Shown: positions 26,336-36,100, counted from the first letter of the stretch. The stretch: 43,331 bases of DNA from an uncultured Verrucomicrobiota bacterium (GCA_903845125.1 CAIMWS010000208.1:1-43331), one strand, 5' to 3'. Numbers and translations are program-made. The notes: a model not told the origin generated them from the letters alone.

Positions 26336-26370
26336 AAAATAAAAAGAGACCGGGATCTACCCGGTCTCTT
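26336..26370 (-). terminator. Rho-independent terminator of the giant PA14/Ig gene
   Basis: Perfect 11-base stem AAGAGACCGGG (26344-26354) / CCCGGTCTCTT (26360-26370), 5-base loop. On the minus strand it is followed by TTTTTATTTT. It sits 24 bases beyond the stop codon of the 1895-residue protein gene and separates it from the sigma-factor cluster. Confidence 0.88.
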
Positions 26371-26393
26371 CGCAATTTCGTTGGTGCTGCGTT

Positions 26394-29300
26394 TTACTTG
26401 TTCAAACGATACACCTTGTTGGATGATTCGATCGGGAGAACAACCGTATTGTTCTCATCGACCACGTTCACTTCGGCATTCACATCCACCCAGGTTCCAT
26501 TGAAGGAACTGCTCTGGAGCTTCAGTTCACTGCCAAAAGCGGCGGGCCAAGTCACGACCACACTGCCACCCGACCGTTGGATCTGAATGACCGAACGACT
26601 TTCAACCATGCCAACCGGGGCACCACCGACCAACTGGATCGGCGTAATGACCTGTTCGCCAAGGTTACCGGCGAGGTCCACAACCTTCCAAGCCCAGACG
26701 TTCTGGGATTCAGTCAGCGCGCGGTCCATAACCAGAACCACCGTCTTGCCGTCGGCTTGGACAGTGGCGCTGGCCACGCTGTAGCCGCCGAACACGATGT
26801 AGCTCAGGCGGTCGTTACCCACAATGGGATCCAGTTTCTCATTGAATACCAGTGTGATGTTCTTGCCATTCAGGGTGCCGGTGGCGGCGAGCAGTATCGG
26901 CGCTACCGTGTCGTCAGTGACGGTCAGGGTCGCCGCATCGCTGAAGAGAATCACACCAGGGACACTGATCACCGCGCGATATTTGGCGCCATTATCGGAC
27001 AGCGGAGCGCGGGCGATGCGATAGGTTTTATCCAAGGCGCCGTCGATATCGAACCAGATGGAAGATCCGGCCGCTTGTTTCTGCCACTGATAGTTGACCA
27101 GCGTAAGCCCGAAGGAATCCACTGCGAACGAGGCCGGCTGGGTCTTGACCGTGGTATAGCTGGCCGGTTGCGTAGTGATGAACAGCATGGTCGCATCCGG
27201 ATTCCCGTATGTGGCGATGGCATCGCGGCCAATCGGCAGATAACCGGAACCGTTGGGAGGCGTGGAACCATCGGTCGTCCAGGTGACGGACAGATTGTCG
27301 TCGCCGGTGCCTGCCGCTGCCAGAGCTTCCACATAATACCTGCTCCCGGCAACCAAGGTCTTGACCACCGACTTCTGCCCGGCTTCCTTGTTCCATTCAC
27401 GGATACCGGTGCCGGCAGTCACCTTGGCAATCAAGGCTTTGTTGGCCGAGGACTGATCCGTGCTGAGGTAGAGTTCAGCCTGGCTGGCGGCCGAGATGAA
27501 GAAGGTATAATCGCCGCTCGCCGGAGGAACGATGAACCCGGAAACCTTCTGGCTGTAATTGTCAGCCGCATTGGACGGGGCTTCAAACCGGGTCAGGAAA
27601 CCCACCGAGTCCGGCTGCAGCGGATACTTCGCGCTGGCTTTCAGATTTGTGAGCGGAGCAGCGATGCCATTCCAAACTTCCCGGTAGAGGAATCCGGCGG
27701 CCTGCGTCCAAGCGGCAACACCAATCCGGCTGTAGGGGCGAACCAGCGACCCATCGGTGCCCATCAGGCCGATGAAGTTGATGGTGTAGAGAGCGCCGGG
27801 CACTTGCTGGCTGGTCGTCAGCACGATGTTGGTGCCAGTGCTGTCCAAGGTGGCCGCCGTAATGGTCAGGCCATTGTCCACCCGATAGTCGGCCAACTGC
27901 GTAACTGATTGTGGGAAGAGCGCCTTGGAGAAGCTGACCGTGACCTTGGTCAGTGTCGGATCGGCAATGGCGGACAGCGGAGCGGGACCAGCGGCGGGGG
28001 TACCCAGCACGAGGTCGCGATACATAGCCCGGGTGCGCACACCGGAATTCACACCGGCCGAAGTGGCCATGCCGACCAGCAAGGTGTCAGGCAAGTCAGT
28101 GGCGGTCAAGGTGCCCTGCTCGATCCAGTTGATGCCATCGCCCGAAACCAAAGCGGTGAACACACCATCCTGACGGAGGAGACGCACCCAGGAATTCGGG
28201 AAAGTCGCGGGACTGCGGTTGGCCGTGCCGGGCCAGGTGACCGTGGGGCCATTTTCGGTGGCCCGGACATTTTGCTCAAACCGGTTGTTCCCGCCCGCGG
28301 GACTCACCACCAAGCTGACGTTGGGGCTGCCAGCATTGGTGCTGTAACGGGCCATCAAACCTGCCTTCGCACCGGCGGCGGTCTGGGTGATGCTTTCAAC
28401 ACGCACCCGGATGTCGAAGTCGTTCGTGACCGAAGCGTAAACGAAGTGCAGTCCGTCATTGGTGCCACCGATATTGGAACCGCCAGCGTTGGCTTCAAAA
28501 TCCTTGGCGGAATACGCATAGGAAAGGCCGTTGGTGATGGGATCCGTATAGGTGTCTGTGTAAAGGTCCGTCTGGCCCAAATCCTTGGGCGTCAGATAAG
28601 CCATTTCCACCACATTGGTGGACGTCAAAACGTTGCCGGCGAGGTCTTTCACCCCGGCGATGCGCAGCGTAGCGCTGGCACTGAGCGGCAGATTGACGTT
28701 GACCAGCACCACATTGTAGTTGGTGTCGTAATACTTCACGCTGCTGATCGAACCACGGTACCCAGGCAGCGAATAATTGGCCACGTTTTCCGCGGAGGCT
28801 TGATCCACCCATTCGTTGAACCGCACCGCCAATACTTTTCCACCCCAGAACACGCCAGCGGAATAAACTGCGGGAGCATCCAGGTCTTTATTCACGGTCA
28901 CTTTGACCGCATCGCTGATCAGGCTCGTCGTGGAATTGTAAATCACCACGCGCCATTGGGTCGTCCCGCCATCGGCTAACCGCACAATGGGCTCGTTGTA
29001 GGTCGTGGTGGTGGCACCCGCGATATTCACAAAGGCGGTGTCGCTGGGGCCTTTTTTCTGCCACTGATAGTTGAATGGGCCACCGGCGCCGGTCGTCACA
29101 CTGAAGCTGACCGGGCGGTTTTCAACAATCGTCGTTCCAACCGGTTGGGCCGTGATCGAGATGGGCACCACCGGCATCCGGCCGAAGCTGGTGAAGGTGG
29201 CCTTGGTCGTGCTGGCTGTAGTATGGCTGGTCGCCGCCAGACCCACATAAATCGTGGCTGGAAAAGCACCTTCTGAACTGGAGGCACTGTCATAGGTCTG

Positions 29301-32081
29301 GAAACTCGTCCAAGTCACACCATCCGCGCTGGTGAATCCGTAGAAGATGGATCCTACCCGGGCCAGACGCAGCCAAGTATTGGGATAGGTGACGGCCTTG
29401 GAACCAGCGGAACTGGTGGCTCCACCGGTGGTGTCACGCCATTGCAGCACATAGGAATTCTGGCCGGTGGACGGAGTCCCCAGCATGAACACATTACGAC
29501 TCTTCTGATCGAGTGTCACCCGGGCCATAATGCCCGCCTTGGTCCAATTATCCGCGCGGGTCAGGTTATCCATTCTGACCTTCACGTCAAAATTGCCCGT
29601 CATCTGAACATTGCCGTAAGCCAATTGGTCATCGGTACCCCAGATGTCGGCCCCACCGGCCTCAATGGTAATCCGATCGCCCGCTGCGGCCGAAGTTTGC
29701 GTGTTATTGATGCGCGTCAAATTCGCCTCAAAGGCCTCAAAGGTATTGGTGGTGGCAACCATGGTATTGCCGGCCGCCGATTTATCCTTCACGTTGGCCA
29801 CTGCTAAGCTGTAGGTCTCACCGGCATTCAAACCGAAGGCGGTGATGTTAACTGTATAATCCCCCACCATCGCAATGCGGCTCATGCCCACCGCGGAACC
29901 ATTCTTGTCTCTCAATTTGTAATTCGCAGCGACAGTCGCCGTGGCCGAGGTTACTGGCTCGCTGAATATCACCGACACATTGTTGGTGAAAAACGCCACC
30001 GACTGCACGGTCGGGGCCACCGTATCTGCCGTGACGGTCAGCATTCCGCTCGCGCTCGCCGCCATGGAGAAGGCATTGTAAACAACGGCGTTCACGCCGG
30101 CGCCGTTATCGCTCAGGGCAACGTTGGGCAGGAAAACCGTGGGACCGGTGGCTCCGGCAATCGCCACGCCACCTTTATACCACTGGATCGTGTAACCGGG
30201 GGTGCCGGTGCCAGTGGGTGTGCCATCAATACCAGGATAGGAACCCGTAGTCCACACTCCCGCCGCACGCTGTTCATAGTAATAGCGGTTCAAGTAATTG
30301 GCATCAAAACCAGGAACGTCGATGCTGAATATGGCGTTACCGCCTTCGGCCACCGTCACGTTGGCGGGCTGTTTCGTCACGCTAACCGGTCCCAAGGTCA
30401 GGCCATAGGGTTCCAGATAGTCATTGGAGATGGGCGCGGCACCATTGGCGATATCCGCATCACCAGGTTTCACCCAAGTGATGGAAATATGGTCACCACC
30501 ACCGCCTTCCTTAACCAAACCTTCAATGTAATAACGTTGTCCGGCCAGGAGGTTCACGGCCGCGGACTTTTGCGCCGCATCTTTTTTATACTCGCGCGAT
30601 CCAGTCCAACCTTCGTAACCGGCGATCATCTTCTTGTTGGCCGGGTTATCGTCAGAACTCAGGAAAAGCATCGTGGAGTCATCCCCCGCGACATAAAAGT
30701 AGTAATCGCCACTGACGGGAGGAACCACATAGGCTTGGATCTGGCCAATGTAATTATCGGCAAAATCGGTTTTTTCCAGGGAGGTCACGAAGAACTTCCG
30801 GGAAGCATTGCCTGCTTTGAACGCCGCGTTGTTGGTGATGTCAGCCATCGTTGTGCCGCCGATGTTGTCGTAGGCCTTGAACACCACTGGAGCCAGGAAC
30901 TTGAAGTTCTTCACTGCCGTCGCGATCGTATTGGGCGCAGTAGCCATATCCTTGACCCCACTCACGGTCAGCCCATAATTGATGCCGAAACTCAAGGTCG
31001 AAGTATACAGATAAACCCCGGTATTGTTGGCATCCACCATCGCCGCCCCGAATACCATGACGCCATTGTCTACCAGGTAATTGGCGGGATCAGCGGCCGT
31101 CGCAGGATTGACGGGTTCGGAGAAAGTCACCTGGATGCGGAAAGGATTATAAACATTTGCGCTCACCGCGGTAACCGTCGGCAGGGTAACATCAGGATTG
31201 ACCTTAAGCACGGCCGGGCGGCTGATGATCATGCCCTGCTTGGTGCCAACTACGAGGCGGAACTTGGCGTTGTTGTCCTTCAGCGTGGTTTTGAGGCTAT
31301 AGGACGACAGGGTTTCACCACTCAGCGCCACCATGGGCTGCGGGGTGTAATCCCGATACCACTGATAGTTTACAGGTTCACCGTTGATGGTGCTGGTGAA
31401 AACCACCGTCTGGTTCTCAACCGTCGTGATATCCGCCACATCCTGCAAGAAACTCGGGATGGGGTAGAAACTCATCGGGTACGGTTGGGCATACCGGGTG
31501 GGGATCGGCCGCTGGTTGGTGCCGTCAGGCAAGGTCCAACCAATGGCAACATTATCACCCCCGCCGCCCTCTTTATGGAGCACTTTATAGTAACAAATCT
31601 GCCCTTTAGTCAGGGTGATCGCCGCCGATTTCTGGCTGGCGTTCGCGGTCCAGTTTTGGGAACCGGTGGCGCCGCTCAACGAAGCGATCAGGGTGGCACC
31701 CGCCGGATTGGCGGTGGTGCTCAACCACAGCTCAGAGGAATCGTCGCTGGCAATCCAAAAGGTATAAGCGCCAGCCTGCGGTGCTTCCAGATACCCTTGG
31801 ATCATGCTGCCGAAATTATCAGCGATATTTTGAGTCCCCTCAATGTATTGAGTGAGAGTCTCCGATTGGAGTGGGCTGCCGTCGGCATTGGGTCCATTCG
31901 GATAAATATTATATACAACGCCAGACGAGTTGGTGGCCTTGGCATTCACCAAGTCTGCCACCGCCGTGCCGGGTATGTTGTTATAAAAGAACCGGACGGC
32001 GAAACCAGCGTGGGCCCGCTGGGCGCCCAAACCGGCAAATAATAGCGCCAGGATGAAGGCTTTGGTACAGTTGCTTCGCAT
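26394..32081 (-). CDS. Giant secreted modular protein: PA14, Ig-like and beta-sandwich domains
   Basis: 1895 residues from the ATG at 32081 (AGAGGA precedes it; longer in-frame starts fall in the leader). Signal peptide 1-25 (cut after AHA). Modules in order: PA14-1 (~27-203), Ig-like (~208-295), SbsA/Big-type (~298-397), PA14-2 (~398-562), Ig (~565-684), SbsA (~687-780), DUF1349/LamG-like beta-sandwich (~781-968), Ig (~970-1065), SbsA (~1066-1163), second beta-sandwich (~1170-1360), SbsA (~1365-1455), PA14-3 (~1463-1628), Ig (~1632-1722), SbsA (~1725-1818), C-terminal strand domain ending SNKVYRLNK. PA14 signatures such as GDYYFYVAGDDSTMLFLSSD and KEGGGGDHISITW recur. PA14 and LamG-like folds bind carbohydrate. 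No sortase, PEP-CTERM or autotransporter signal is visible; the YRLNK end resembles other verrucomicrobial secreted proteins I recall. Confidence 0.92.
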   Translation of the reverse strand: MRSNCTKAFILALLFAGLGAQRAHAGFAVRFFYNNIPGTAVADLVNAKATNSSGVVYNIYPNGPNADGSPLQSETLTQYIEGTQNIADNFGSMIQGYLEAPQAGAYTFWIASDDSSELWLSTTANPAGATLIASLSGATGSQNWTANASQKSAAITLTKGQICYYKVLHKEGGGGDNVAIGWTLPDGTNQRPIPTRYAQPYPMSFYPIPSFLQDVADITTVENQTVVFTSTINGEPVNYQWYRDYTPQPMVALSGETLSSYSLKTTLKDNNAKFRLVVGTKQGMIISRPAVLKVNPDVTLPTVTAVSANVYNPFRIQVTFSEPVNPATAADPANYLVDNGVMVFGAAMVDANNTGVYLYTSTLSFGINYGLTVSGVKDMATAPNTIATAVKNFKFLAPVVFKAYDNIGGTTMADITNNAAFKAGNASRKFFVTSLEKTDFADNYIGQIQAYVVPPVSGDYYFYVAGDDSTMLFLSSDDNPANKKMIAGYEGWTGSREYKKDAAQKSAAVNLLAGQRYYIEGLVKEGGGGDHISITWVKPGDADIANGAAPISNDYLEPYGLTLGPVSVTKQPANVTVAEGGNAIFSIDVPGFDANYLNRYYYEQRAAGVWTTGSYPGIDGTPTGTGTPGYTIQWYKGGVAIAGATGPTVFLPNVALSDNGAGVNAVVYNAFSMAASASGMLTVTADTVAPTVQSVAFFTNNVSVIFSEPVTSATATVAANYKLRDKNGSAVGMSRIAMVGDYTVNITAFGLNAGETYSLAVANVKDKSAAGNTMVATTNTFEAFEANLTRINNTQTSAAAGDRITIEAGGADIWGTDDQLAYGNVQMTGNFDVKVRMDNLTRADNWTKAGIMARVTLDQKSRNVFMLGTPSTGQNSYVLQWRDTTGGATSSAGSKAVTYPNTWLRLARVGSIFYGFTSADGVTWTSFQTYDSASSSEGAFPATIYVGLAATSHTTASTTKATFTSFGRMPVVPISITAQPVGTTIVENRPVSFSVTTGAGGPFNYQWQKKGPSDTAFVNIAGATTTTYNEPIVRLADGGTTQWRVVIYNSTTSLISDAVKVTVNKDLDAPAVYSAGVFWGGKVLAVRFNEWVDQASAENVANYSLPGYRGSISSVKYYDTNYNVVLVNVNLPLSASATLRIAGVKDLAGNVLTSTNVVEMAYLTPKDLGQTDLYTDTYTDPITNGLSYAYSAKDFEANAGGSNIGGTNDGLHFVYASVTNDFDIRVRVESITQTAAGAKAGLMARYSTNAGSPNVSLVVSPAGGNNRFEQNVRATENGPTVTWPGTANRSPATFPNSWVRLLRQDGVFTALVSGDGINWIEQGTLTATDLPDTLLVGMATSAGVNSGVRTRAMYRDLVLGTPAAGPAPLSAIADPTLTKVTVSFSKALFPQSVTQLADYRVDNGLTITAATLDSTGTNIVLTTSQQVPGALYTINFIGLMGTDGSLVRPYSRIGVAAWTQAAGFLYREVWNGIAAPLTNLKASAKYPLQPDSVGFLTRFEAPSNAADNYSQKVSGFIVPPASGDYTFFISAASQAELYLSTDQSSANKALIAKVTAGTGIREWNKEAGQKSVVKTLVAGSRYYVEALAAAGTGDDNLSVTWTTDGSTPPNGSGYLPIGRDAIATYGNPDATMLFITTQPASYTTVKTQPASFAVDSFGLTLVNYQWQKQAAGSSIWFDIDGALDKTYRIARAPLSDNGAKYRAVISVPGVILFSDAATLTVTDDTVAPILLAATGTLNGKNITLVFNEKLDPIVGNDRLSYIVFGGYSVASATVQADGKTVVLVMDRALTESQNVWAWKVVDLAGNLGEQVITPIQLVGGAPVGMVESRSVIQIQRSGGSVVVTWPAAFGSELKLQSSSFNGTWVDVNAEVNVVDENNTVVLPIESSNKVYRLNK

Positions 32082-32259
32082 AGGTAATCCTCTGATTCTT
32101 CTGATTTTGTCATGGGCAGTGGCAACCCCTTCAAGGCAAGCACTCGCCCACCCTTGAAGTGTCCCGGCTTGCTTACGCAAGCTCCTCACTGTCTCACTAA
32201 TAAAATCCATTTTTTTCGGAAACCATCTAAATTTGACCATTTTTGGTCGAACATGCAAC

Positions 32260-32288
32260 ATAAAATTAAATTTTTAATGCAATTTCAA
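32260..32288 (-). promoter_or_regulatory. Possible promoter of the giant secreted-protein gene
   Basis: On the minus strand: TTGAAA (32288-32283), 17-base spacer, TTTTAT (32265-32260). The region is very AT-rich, so a chance match is likely. If real, the leader would be ~170 bases. Confidence 0.25.
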
Positions 32289-32662
32289 TTTTCCGGCCCC
32301 TTTTGTAGCTTCCAACCGATGTCCTTTTCACCCAAGCAAAAGCGTCAATTCCATCACTTCATTTCCAATAAAAATCCCACCTCCACCTTGAGTTTTGGCA
32401 ACCCCGTTGACTGTGTAACGCGTTCGGCCGGACTGGCCAAAGAGTCTCGCCAGGGAATATAACCAAGAAGAAAAACGGAGCGATTCAAGAGCCGAAGATT
32501 AATTTATAAACCATTGGTTACAAGCATCATATGAAAATTCACCTCCGGCAGCCTTGCTCCTCATTCGTCCGCTCAAAACCAACTTGCACCATCCGCTAAA
32601 CAGAGTTGGACAATTCCCCTTGAAAAACGTTGAAGGCAATTTTCCACTTTTACACCACCACC

Positions 32663-32678
32663 TGGCACGTTTACTGCT
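32663..32678 (+). promoter_or_regulatory. Near-consensus sigma-54 (-24/-12) promoter
   Basis: TGGCACGTTTACTGCT: compared with TGGCACG-N4-TTGCW only one fixed base differs, and the GG and GC doublets have the required spacing. Transcription would start near 32690 on the plus strand, ~700 bases before the VTC gene. It could drive that operon through a long leader or a separate RNA. Confidence 0.55.
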
Positions 32679-33391
32679 TCACAGTTAGCTTGGTAAACGG
32701 CGTTGAGTTTTGAAAATCCGGAACCTCAGGAGTGAAAATTTTTTCGTTCCAACACCTTAACAGAGTGCAGGATGGAACAAAAACTGCCCGCTCAGCGCCC
32801 CCTGAGGATTAGGAAAACCGGGTGTGTCAATCCGTGGCGGGCGACCAACTGCGATGGTTCCATGGAAAGCGCAAACTGGGGCTTTACCAGCCCACGCGAA
32901 GGGAATGACGAATGCATGGAGAATCGAATGGCGGCACTAGTGGATGTTTGCGCCAGGCAGCCGGCAGCGGATAAATGGGGCCTGTTAACGTCGGGATTTT
33001 GGTCAGGGGCAAGCCATGAACGAAGCGCCTCTCCACCGTGGTTTATAGCGGGGAGCAACCAAACCTGCGGCTAAAAAAACTGGCAGATGCGCCTCCCTTT
33101 GAACCCGGGCTTGAAATTAATGTATTCTTAAGGTTGTTTGTTCTAGGGTAAGCGTCATTAAAGTATGGGTAATATGGTTAGAGGTTTGAGACCTTCGGAA
33201 AGGGCAAGATCAACTGGCGGTTAAGTTAAGAATAGGCAACGGGTGCCTCCCGCAAGAGTGGTGCTTTTTCACTAAATATTGGCATTCCTCCAGGAACGGG
33301 TAAAAATGACCTCCAGCGGCATTGAACTTGACAATCGGGAGTTTGGCGCATGACGATGGGTTCCTTGCCGGATCCGGCGCAAGTGTAAGTT

Positions 33392-34294
33392 ATGGCGGAA
33401 GATAAACTGCAACAGCAGAGATTGGAACTGAAGTATCTTTTAAACGAAGATACTGCGCTGCGCATCCGGGATTTCGTCAGCTGTTATCTTACGGTGGATG
33501 AATTCGGCGCATCACGCCCAAATTTCTCCTACCCGGTACACAGCCTGTATTTGGATAGCGACGATTTGCAGCTTTATTGGGAAACCATCAATGGCACCAA
33601 GAACCGTTTCAAACTGCGCCTGAGGTATTATGATAACCGGCCGGATGCCCCGGTTTATTTTGAAATCAAACGGCGGATGAACAACTGCATTCTGAAGCAG
33701 CGTGGGGGAGTGCGCAGAGATGCGGTGGATCTGCTCCTGGCGGGGCATCTGCCCGAAGCCTGCCATCTGACGTCGAATTCCTCGCGGCATCTGGTGGCCC
33801 TGCAGAATTTCTGCCACCACATGATGAACTTGCGGGCCAGCCCCAAGGCGCACATCGCCTACCTACGGGAAGCGTGGGTGAGCCCCAATGACAATTCCAT
33901 CCGGGTGACGCTGGACCGCAACGTCAGCTGCACGCCTGAATTCTCCACGCGACTGGGAACGAACATCCGGACCACCAATACCACCTTCGGCCAGGAGGTG
34001 ATCCTGGAATTGAAATTCACCATCAGCGGGCACCCCAATGAATTTTTCGACCTGGGCGGCGATCACATTATGGACTTGCAGTCCAACTACCGGACGCCGC
34101 GGTGGTTTCCACAATTAATTCGCGCTTTTGGATTAATGCAATGCGGCGCGGCCAAATATGTTGAAGGGATATCGGTCTATGGTGAACACCATTTCAGAAA
34201 CAATACTTTACTGGGGCCCCCCGGCGCGCCCACCCCGGGCGCGACGGGCGGTTTTCCAAGGGAGAATGCGGGGACGCACGGGGGACTGCCATGA
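33392..34294 (+). CDS. VTC-domain protein, predicted polyphosphate polymerase
   Basis: 300 residues. The chain shows the VTC tunnel-enzyme signatures in order: RLELKYLL (K14), KLRLRYYD (R76, R78), YFEIKRRMN (K93), VTLDRNV (R176), ILELKF (E206, K208) and KYVEGISVY (K255). In yeast Vtc4 the corresponding basic residues bind phosphate and the Glu binds metal. It would make polyphosphate from ATP at the membrane. A ~25-residue Gly/Pro-rich tail (GPPGAPTPGATGGFPRENAG) follows the domain. The stop overlaps the DUF4956 start (ATGA), so the two are translationally coupled, the standard bacterial VTC-DUF4956 pairing. Confidence 0.9.
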   Translation: MAEDKLQQQRLELKYLLNEDTALRIRDFVSCYLTVDEFGASRPNFSYPVHSLYLDSDDLQLYWETINGTKNRFKLRLRYYDNRPDAPVYFEIKRRMNNCILKQRGGVRRDAVDLLLAGHLPEACHLTSNSSRHLVALQNFCHHMMNLRASPKAHIAYLREAWVSPNDNSIRVTLDRNVSCTPEFSTRLGTNIRTTNTTFGQEVILELKFTISGHPNEFFDLGGDHIMDLQSNYRTPRWFPQLIRAFGLMQCGAAKYVEGISVYGEHHFRNNTLLGPPGAPTPGATGGFPRENAGTHGGLP

Positions 34295-34977
34295 TTGATT
34301 GGTTTTTCCATGGCGATTTTGCCACCTCCCCCACCAACATCCCGGCGGTCCTGGTCGGTTTGCTACTCTCTTTTATCTGCGGCCACGTGGTGGCGTGGAC
34401 TTATGTAAAAACTCACAGCGGCCTTTCCTTCTCGCGGACCTTTGTCGGCTCGCTGGTGGTGATCCCCGTGGTGGTATCCATGGTGATGATGGTGCTGCAG
34501 AACAACCTGATCACCGCCTTCGGGATGATGGCCGTTTTCGCCATTGTCCGCTTCCGCAATGTGCTGCGGGACACCATGGACACGACTTACATCCTGTGCG
34601 TGATCGCCTCGGGCATGGCCTGCGGCACCCAGAAATACGCCACTGCCGTGCTGGGCGTGGCGATCATCATGGGCATCGTGTTTTACCTGCACTTCACGGC
34701 CTTTGGCACCCGCCACCGCTATGACCTCATCGTGAATCTGCACTGGTCACGGGCCTTGAGCGAGCTGGCCGTTGTGAAGGAGGTTTTCCTCAAGCACAGC
34801 CGCCGTTCGCTTTGTGCCAGCCAGCGCGCCAACGAGGGCTACGCCGGCACGGACCTCTCTTACCGCCTGCTGATGCGGGATCCGGAACGGGTGGAGGAAC
34901 TGTTGATCGACCTGCGGAGCGTGCCCGGAGTTTCCCGTGTGACGAGTTTGCAAGCCTTGGACGAATCGGAGATGTGA
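34291..34977 (+). CDS. DUF4956 membrane protein (VTC partner)
   Basis: 228 residues. Four or five membrane helices in the first ~140 residues (for example IPAVLVGLLLSFICGHVVAW, TFVGSLVVIPVVVSMVMMVL, YATAVLGVAIIMGIVFYL), with the conserved cytoplasmic loop FAIVRFRNVLRDTMDTTYIL that defines DUF4956. A ~75-residue soluble C-terminal domain (LLMRDPERVEELLIDLRSVP) looks like a small alpha/beta, ACT-like fold. Its role is unknown; by coupling to the VTC gene it is presumed to anchor or channel the polymer. The next gene starts one base after the stop. Confidence 0.9.
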   Translation: MIDWFFHGDFATSPTNIPAVLVGLLLSFICGHVVAWTYVKTHSGLSFSRTFVGSLVVIPVVVSMVMMVLQNNLITAFGMMAVFAIVRFRNVLRDTMDTTYILCVIASGMACGTQKYATAVLGVAIIMGIVFYLHFTAFGTRHRYDLIVNLHWSRALSELAVVKEVFLKHSRRSLCASQRANEGYAGTDLSYRLLMRDPERVEELLIDLRSVPGVSRVTSLQALDESEM

Positions 34978-34978
34978 C

Positions 34979-36100
34979 ATGCCCACCCCCACCCTCATTC
35001 CCACTCCCTGGTCACAACACTGGCGTGAATTCCGCATTCGCTTTTTGCCCTTGATCGTGGTGGCGGCCGCCGCCCTTGCGACGATCATTCTGTGGCAGGG
35101 ATTCATCTTCCCCGCCTCCCTGGTGGGCCGCGCGGAAGCCGTCCAATGCCCGGTGGCAAGCCCCAAGCCGGGCATTATTTCCAAGCTGTATGTGACGCGC
35201 TTCCAAAAGGTGTGCGCCGGGGACCCCATCGCGGACATCAGCATCACGGATACCAACGTAGCCGCCGCCTCACTGGCCGTCATCCGGGCCGAAATTGACC
35301 TGCTCAAAGCGGGGGTCAACCCGTTGAATACCTGGCAGCGCACGGCCATTGATTTCGATCAACTGCGGCTGAACCTGCTGCAGCAGAGGGCCCAGCTGGC
35401 CGCCAGTCGCGTCAATCTCCAACTGGCGGAAACCGAGTTCCAGCGGACCTCCCGGCTGCACCAGGAAAAACTGGTCTCCGACGCAGAATTTGAAATCGCT
35501 CGCAACACCCGGGAGGTCATCCAAACCCAAATCACCGAGGAGGAACAGATCGTCAAGGAAATGAGCCTGGCAGTCACCCACCTTTCGGGCGCGGCCAGCC
35601 AGGCCCAGGATCCCACCAACCAGCTGCAGGCCGCCCTGCGGGTGCAGGAGGAAAAGCTCAAGCTGGCCGAGGCCGAGCTGCGGCCCATCACCCTGCGCGC
35701 GCCTACCAATGGCATGGTGGTGCTGATTTCGCAATATTCCGGGGAAACCGTCGTGCCGGGCGGGCGCATAGTCACCATCAGCACCCTCACCAGCGAGCGC
35801 ATTATCGGCTACCTGCGCCAGCCACTCTACATGAAGCCTGAACTCGGCATGGAAGTCCAGGTCCGCACCCGCAGCTTCAACCGGTTAGGCGGGGTGGGCA
35901 GGATCCTGGCTATCGGCAGCCAGATGCAGCCGATTAACGATCTACTGTTACCGCCCACGCACCTGGCCGTGGGCGAGGAAGGCCTGCCAGTGCTGGTCAG
36001 CATGCCCAAGGAGCTCTCCTCGGAGCCCGGAGTTCCCCCCAAGGTGCAGCCTGGCGAATTGCTGGATTTGACCATCCGGATGAACCGGAAGCCCCGATGA
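34979..36100 (+). CDS. HlyD-type membrane-fusion (adaptor) protein
   Basis: 373 residues. One N-terminal membrane helix (about 22-43, FLPLIVVAAAALATIILW), a split barrel-sandwich (ASPKPGIISKLYVTRFQKVC, then LRAPTNGMVVLISQYSGETV), long coiled-coil helices in between (~95-240, LAASRVNLQLAETEFQRTSR) and a C-terminal beta domain. It differs from the lipoprotein adaptor of the RND operon in being membrane-spanning. No transporter gene is adjacent; it is the third gene of the VTC-DUF4956 operon, one base downstream. It could link a polyphosphate-related machine to the outer membrane, but that is inference. Confidence 0.88.
   Translation: MPTPTLIPTPWSQHWREFRIRFLPLIVVAAAALATIILWQGFIFPASLVGRAEAVQCPVASPKPGIISKLYVTRFQKVCAGDPIADISITDTNVAAASLAVIRAEIDLLKAGVNPLNTWQRTAIDFDQLRLNLLQQRAQLAASRVNLQLAETEFQRTSRLHQEKLVSDAEFEIARNTREVIQTQITEEEQIVKEMSLAVTHLSGAASQAQDPTNQLQAALRVQEEKLKLAEAELRPITLRAPTNGMVVLISQYSGETVVPGGRIVTISTLTSERIIGYLRQPLYMKPELGMEVQVRTRSFNRLGGVGRILAIGSQMQPINDLLLPPTHLAVGEEGLPVLVSMPKELSSEPGVPPKVQPGELLDLTIRMNRKPR

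Larger units (their letters stand above)
32082..33391. other. Long intergenic region (1.3 kb) with promoters but no supported gene
   Basis: AT-richer than the flanks. It holds the leader of the giant gene at its left end, a small imperfect hairpin TTGACCA/TGGTCGA near 32233-32250, the sigma-54-type site at 32663-32678, and a leader for the VTC operon at its right end. A 100-codon plus frame (32772-33074) and its antisense have no protein-like pattern. A sequence TTGACA at 33328-33333 lacks a good -10. The length, plus a strong promoter motif ~700 bases before the next gene, leaves room for a non-coding RNA. Confidence 0.55.

Noticed and set aside
30489..32042. 517-codon plus-strand open frame, and another at 26577-27908
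   Set aside because: Both antisense to the giant PA14/Ig gene, which has clear domains, a signal peptide and a terminator.
32772..33074. 100-codon plus frame downstream of the sigma-54 site
   Set aside because: Trp/Cys-rich composition, no predicted structure and an equally open antisense frame; not supported as a gene, though mentioned as a possible transcript.
33328..33356. TTGACA as -35 of a VTC promoter
   Set aside because: Perfect -35, but the base positions 17-18 downstream (TGACGAT) do not make a credible -10.
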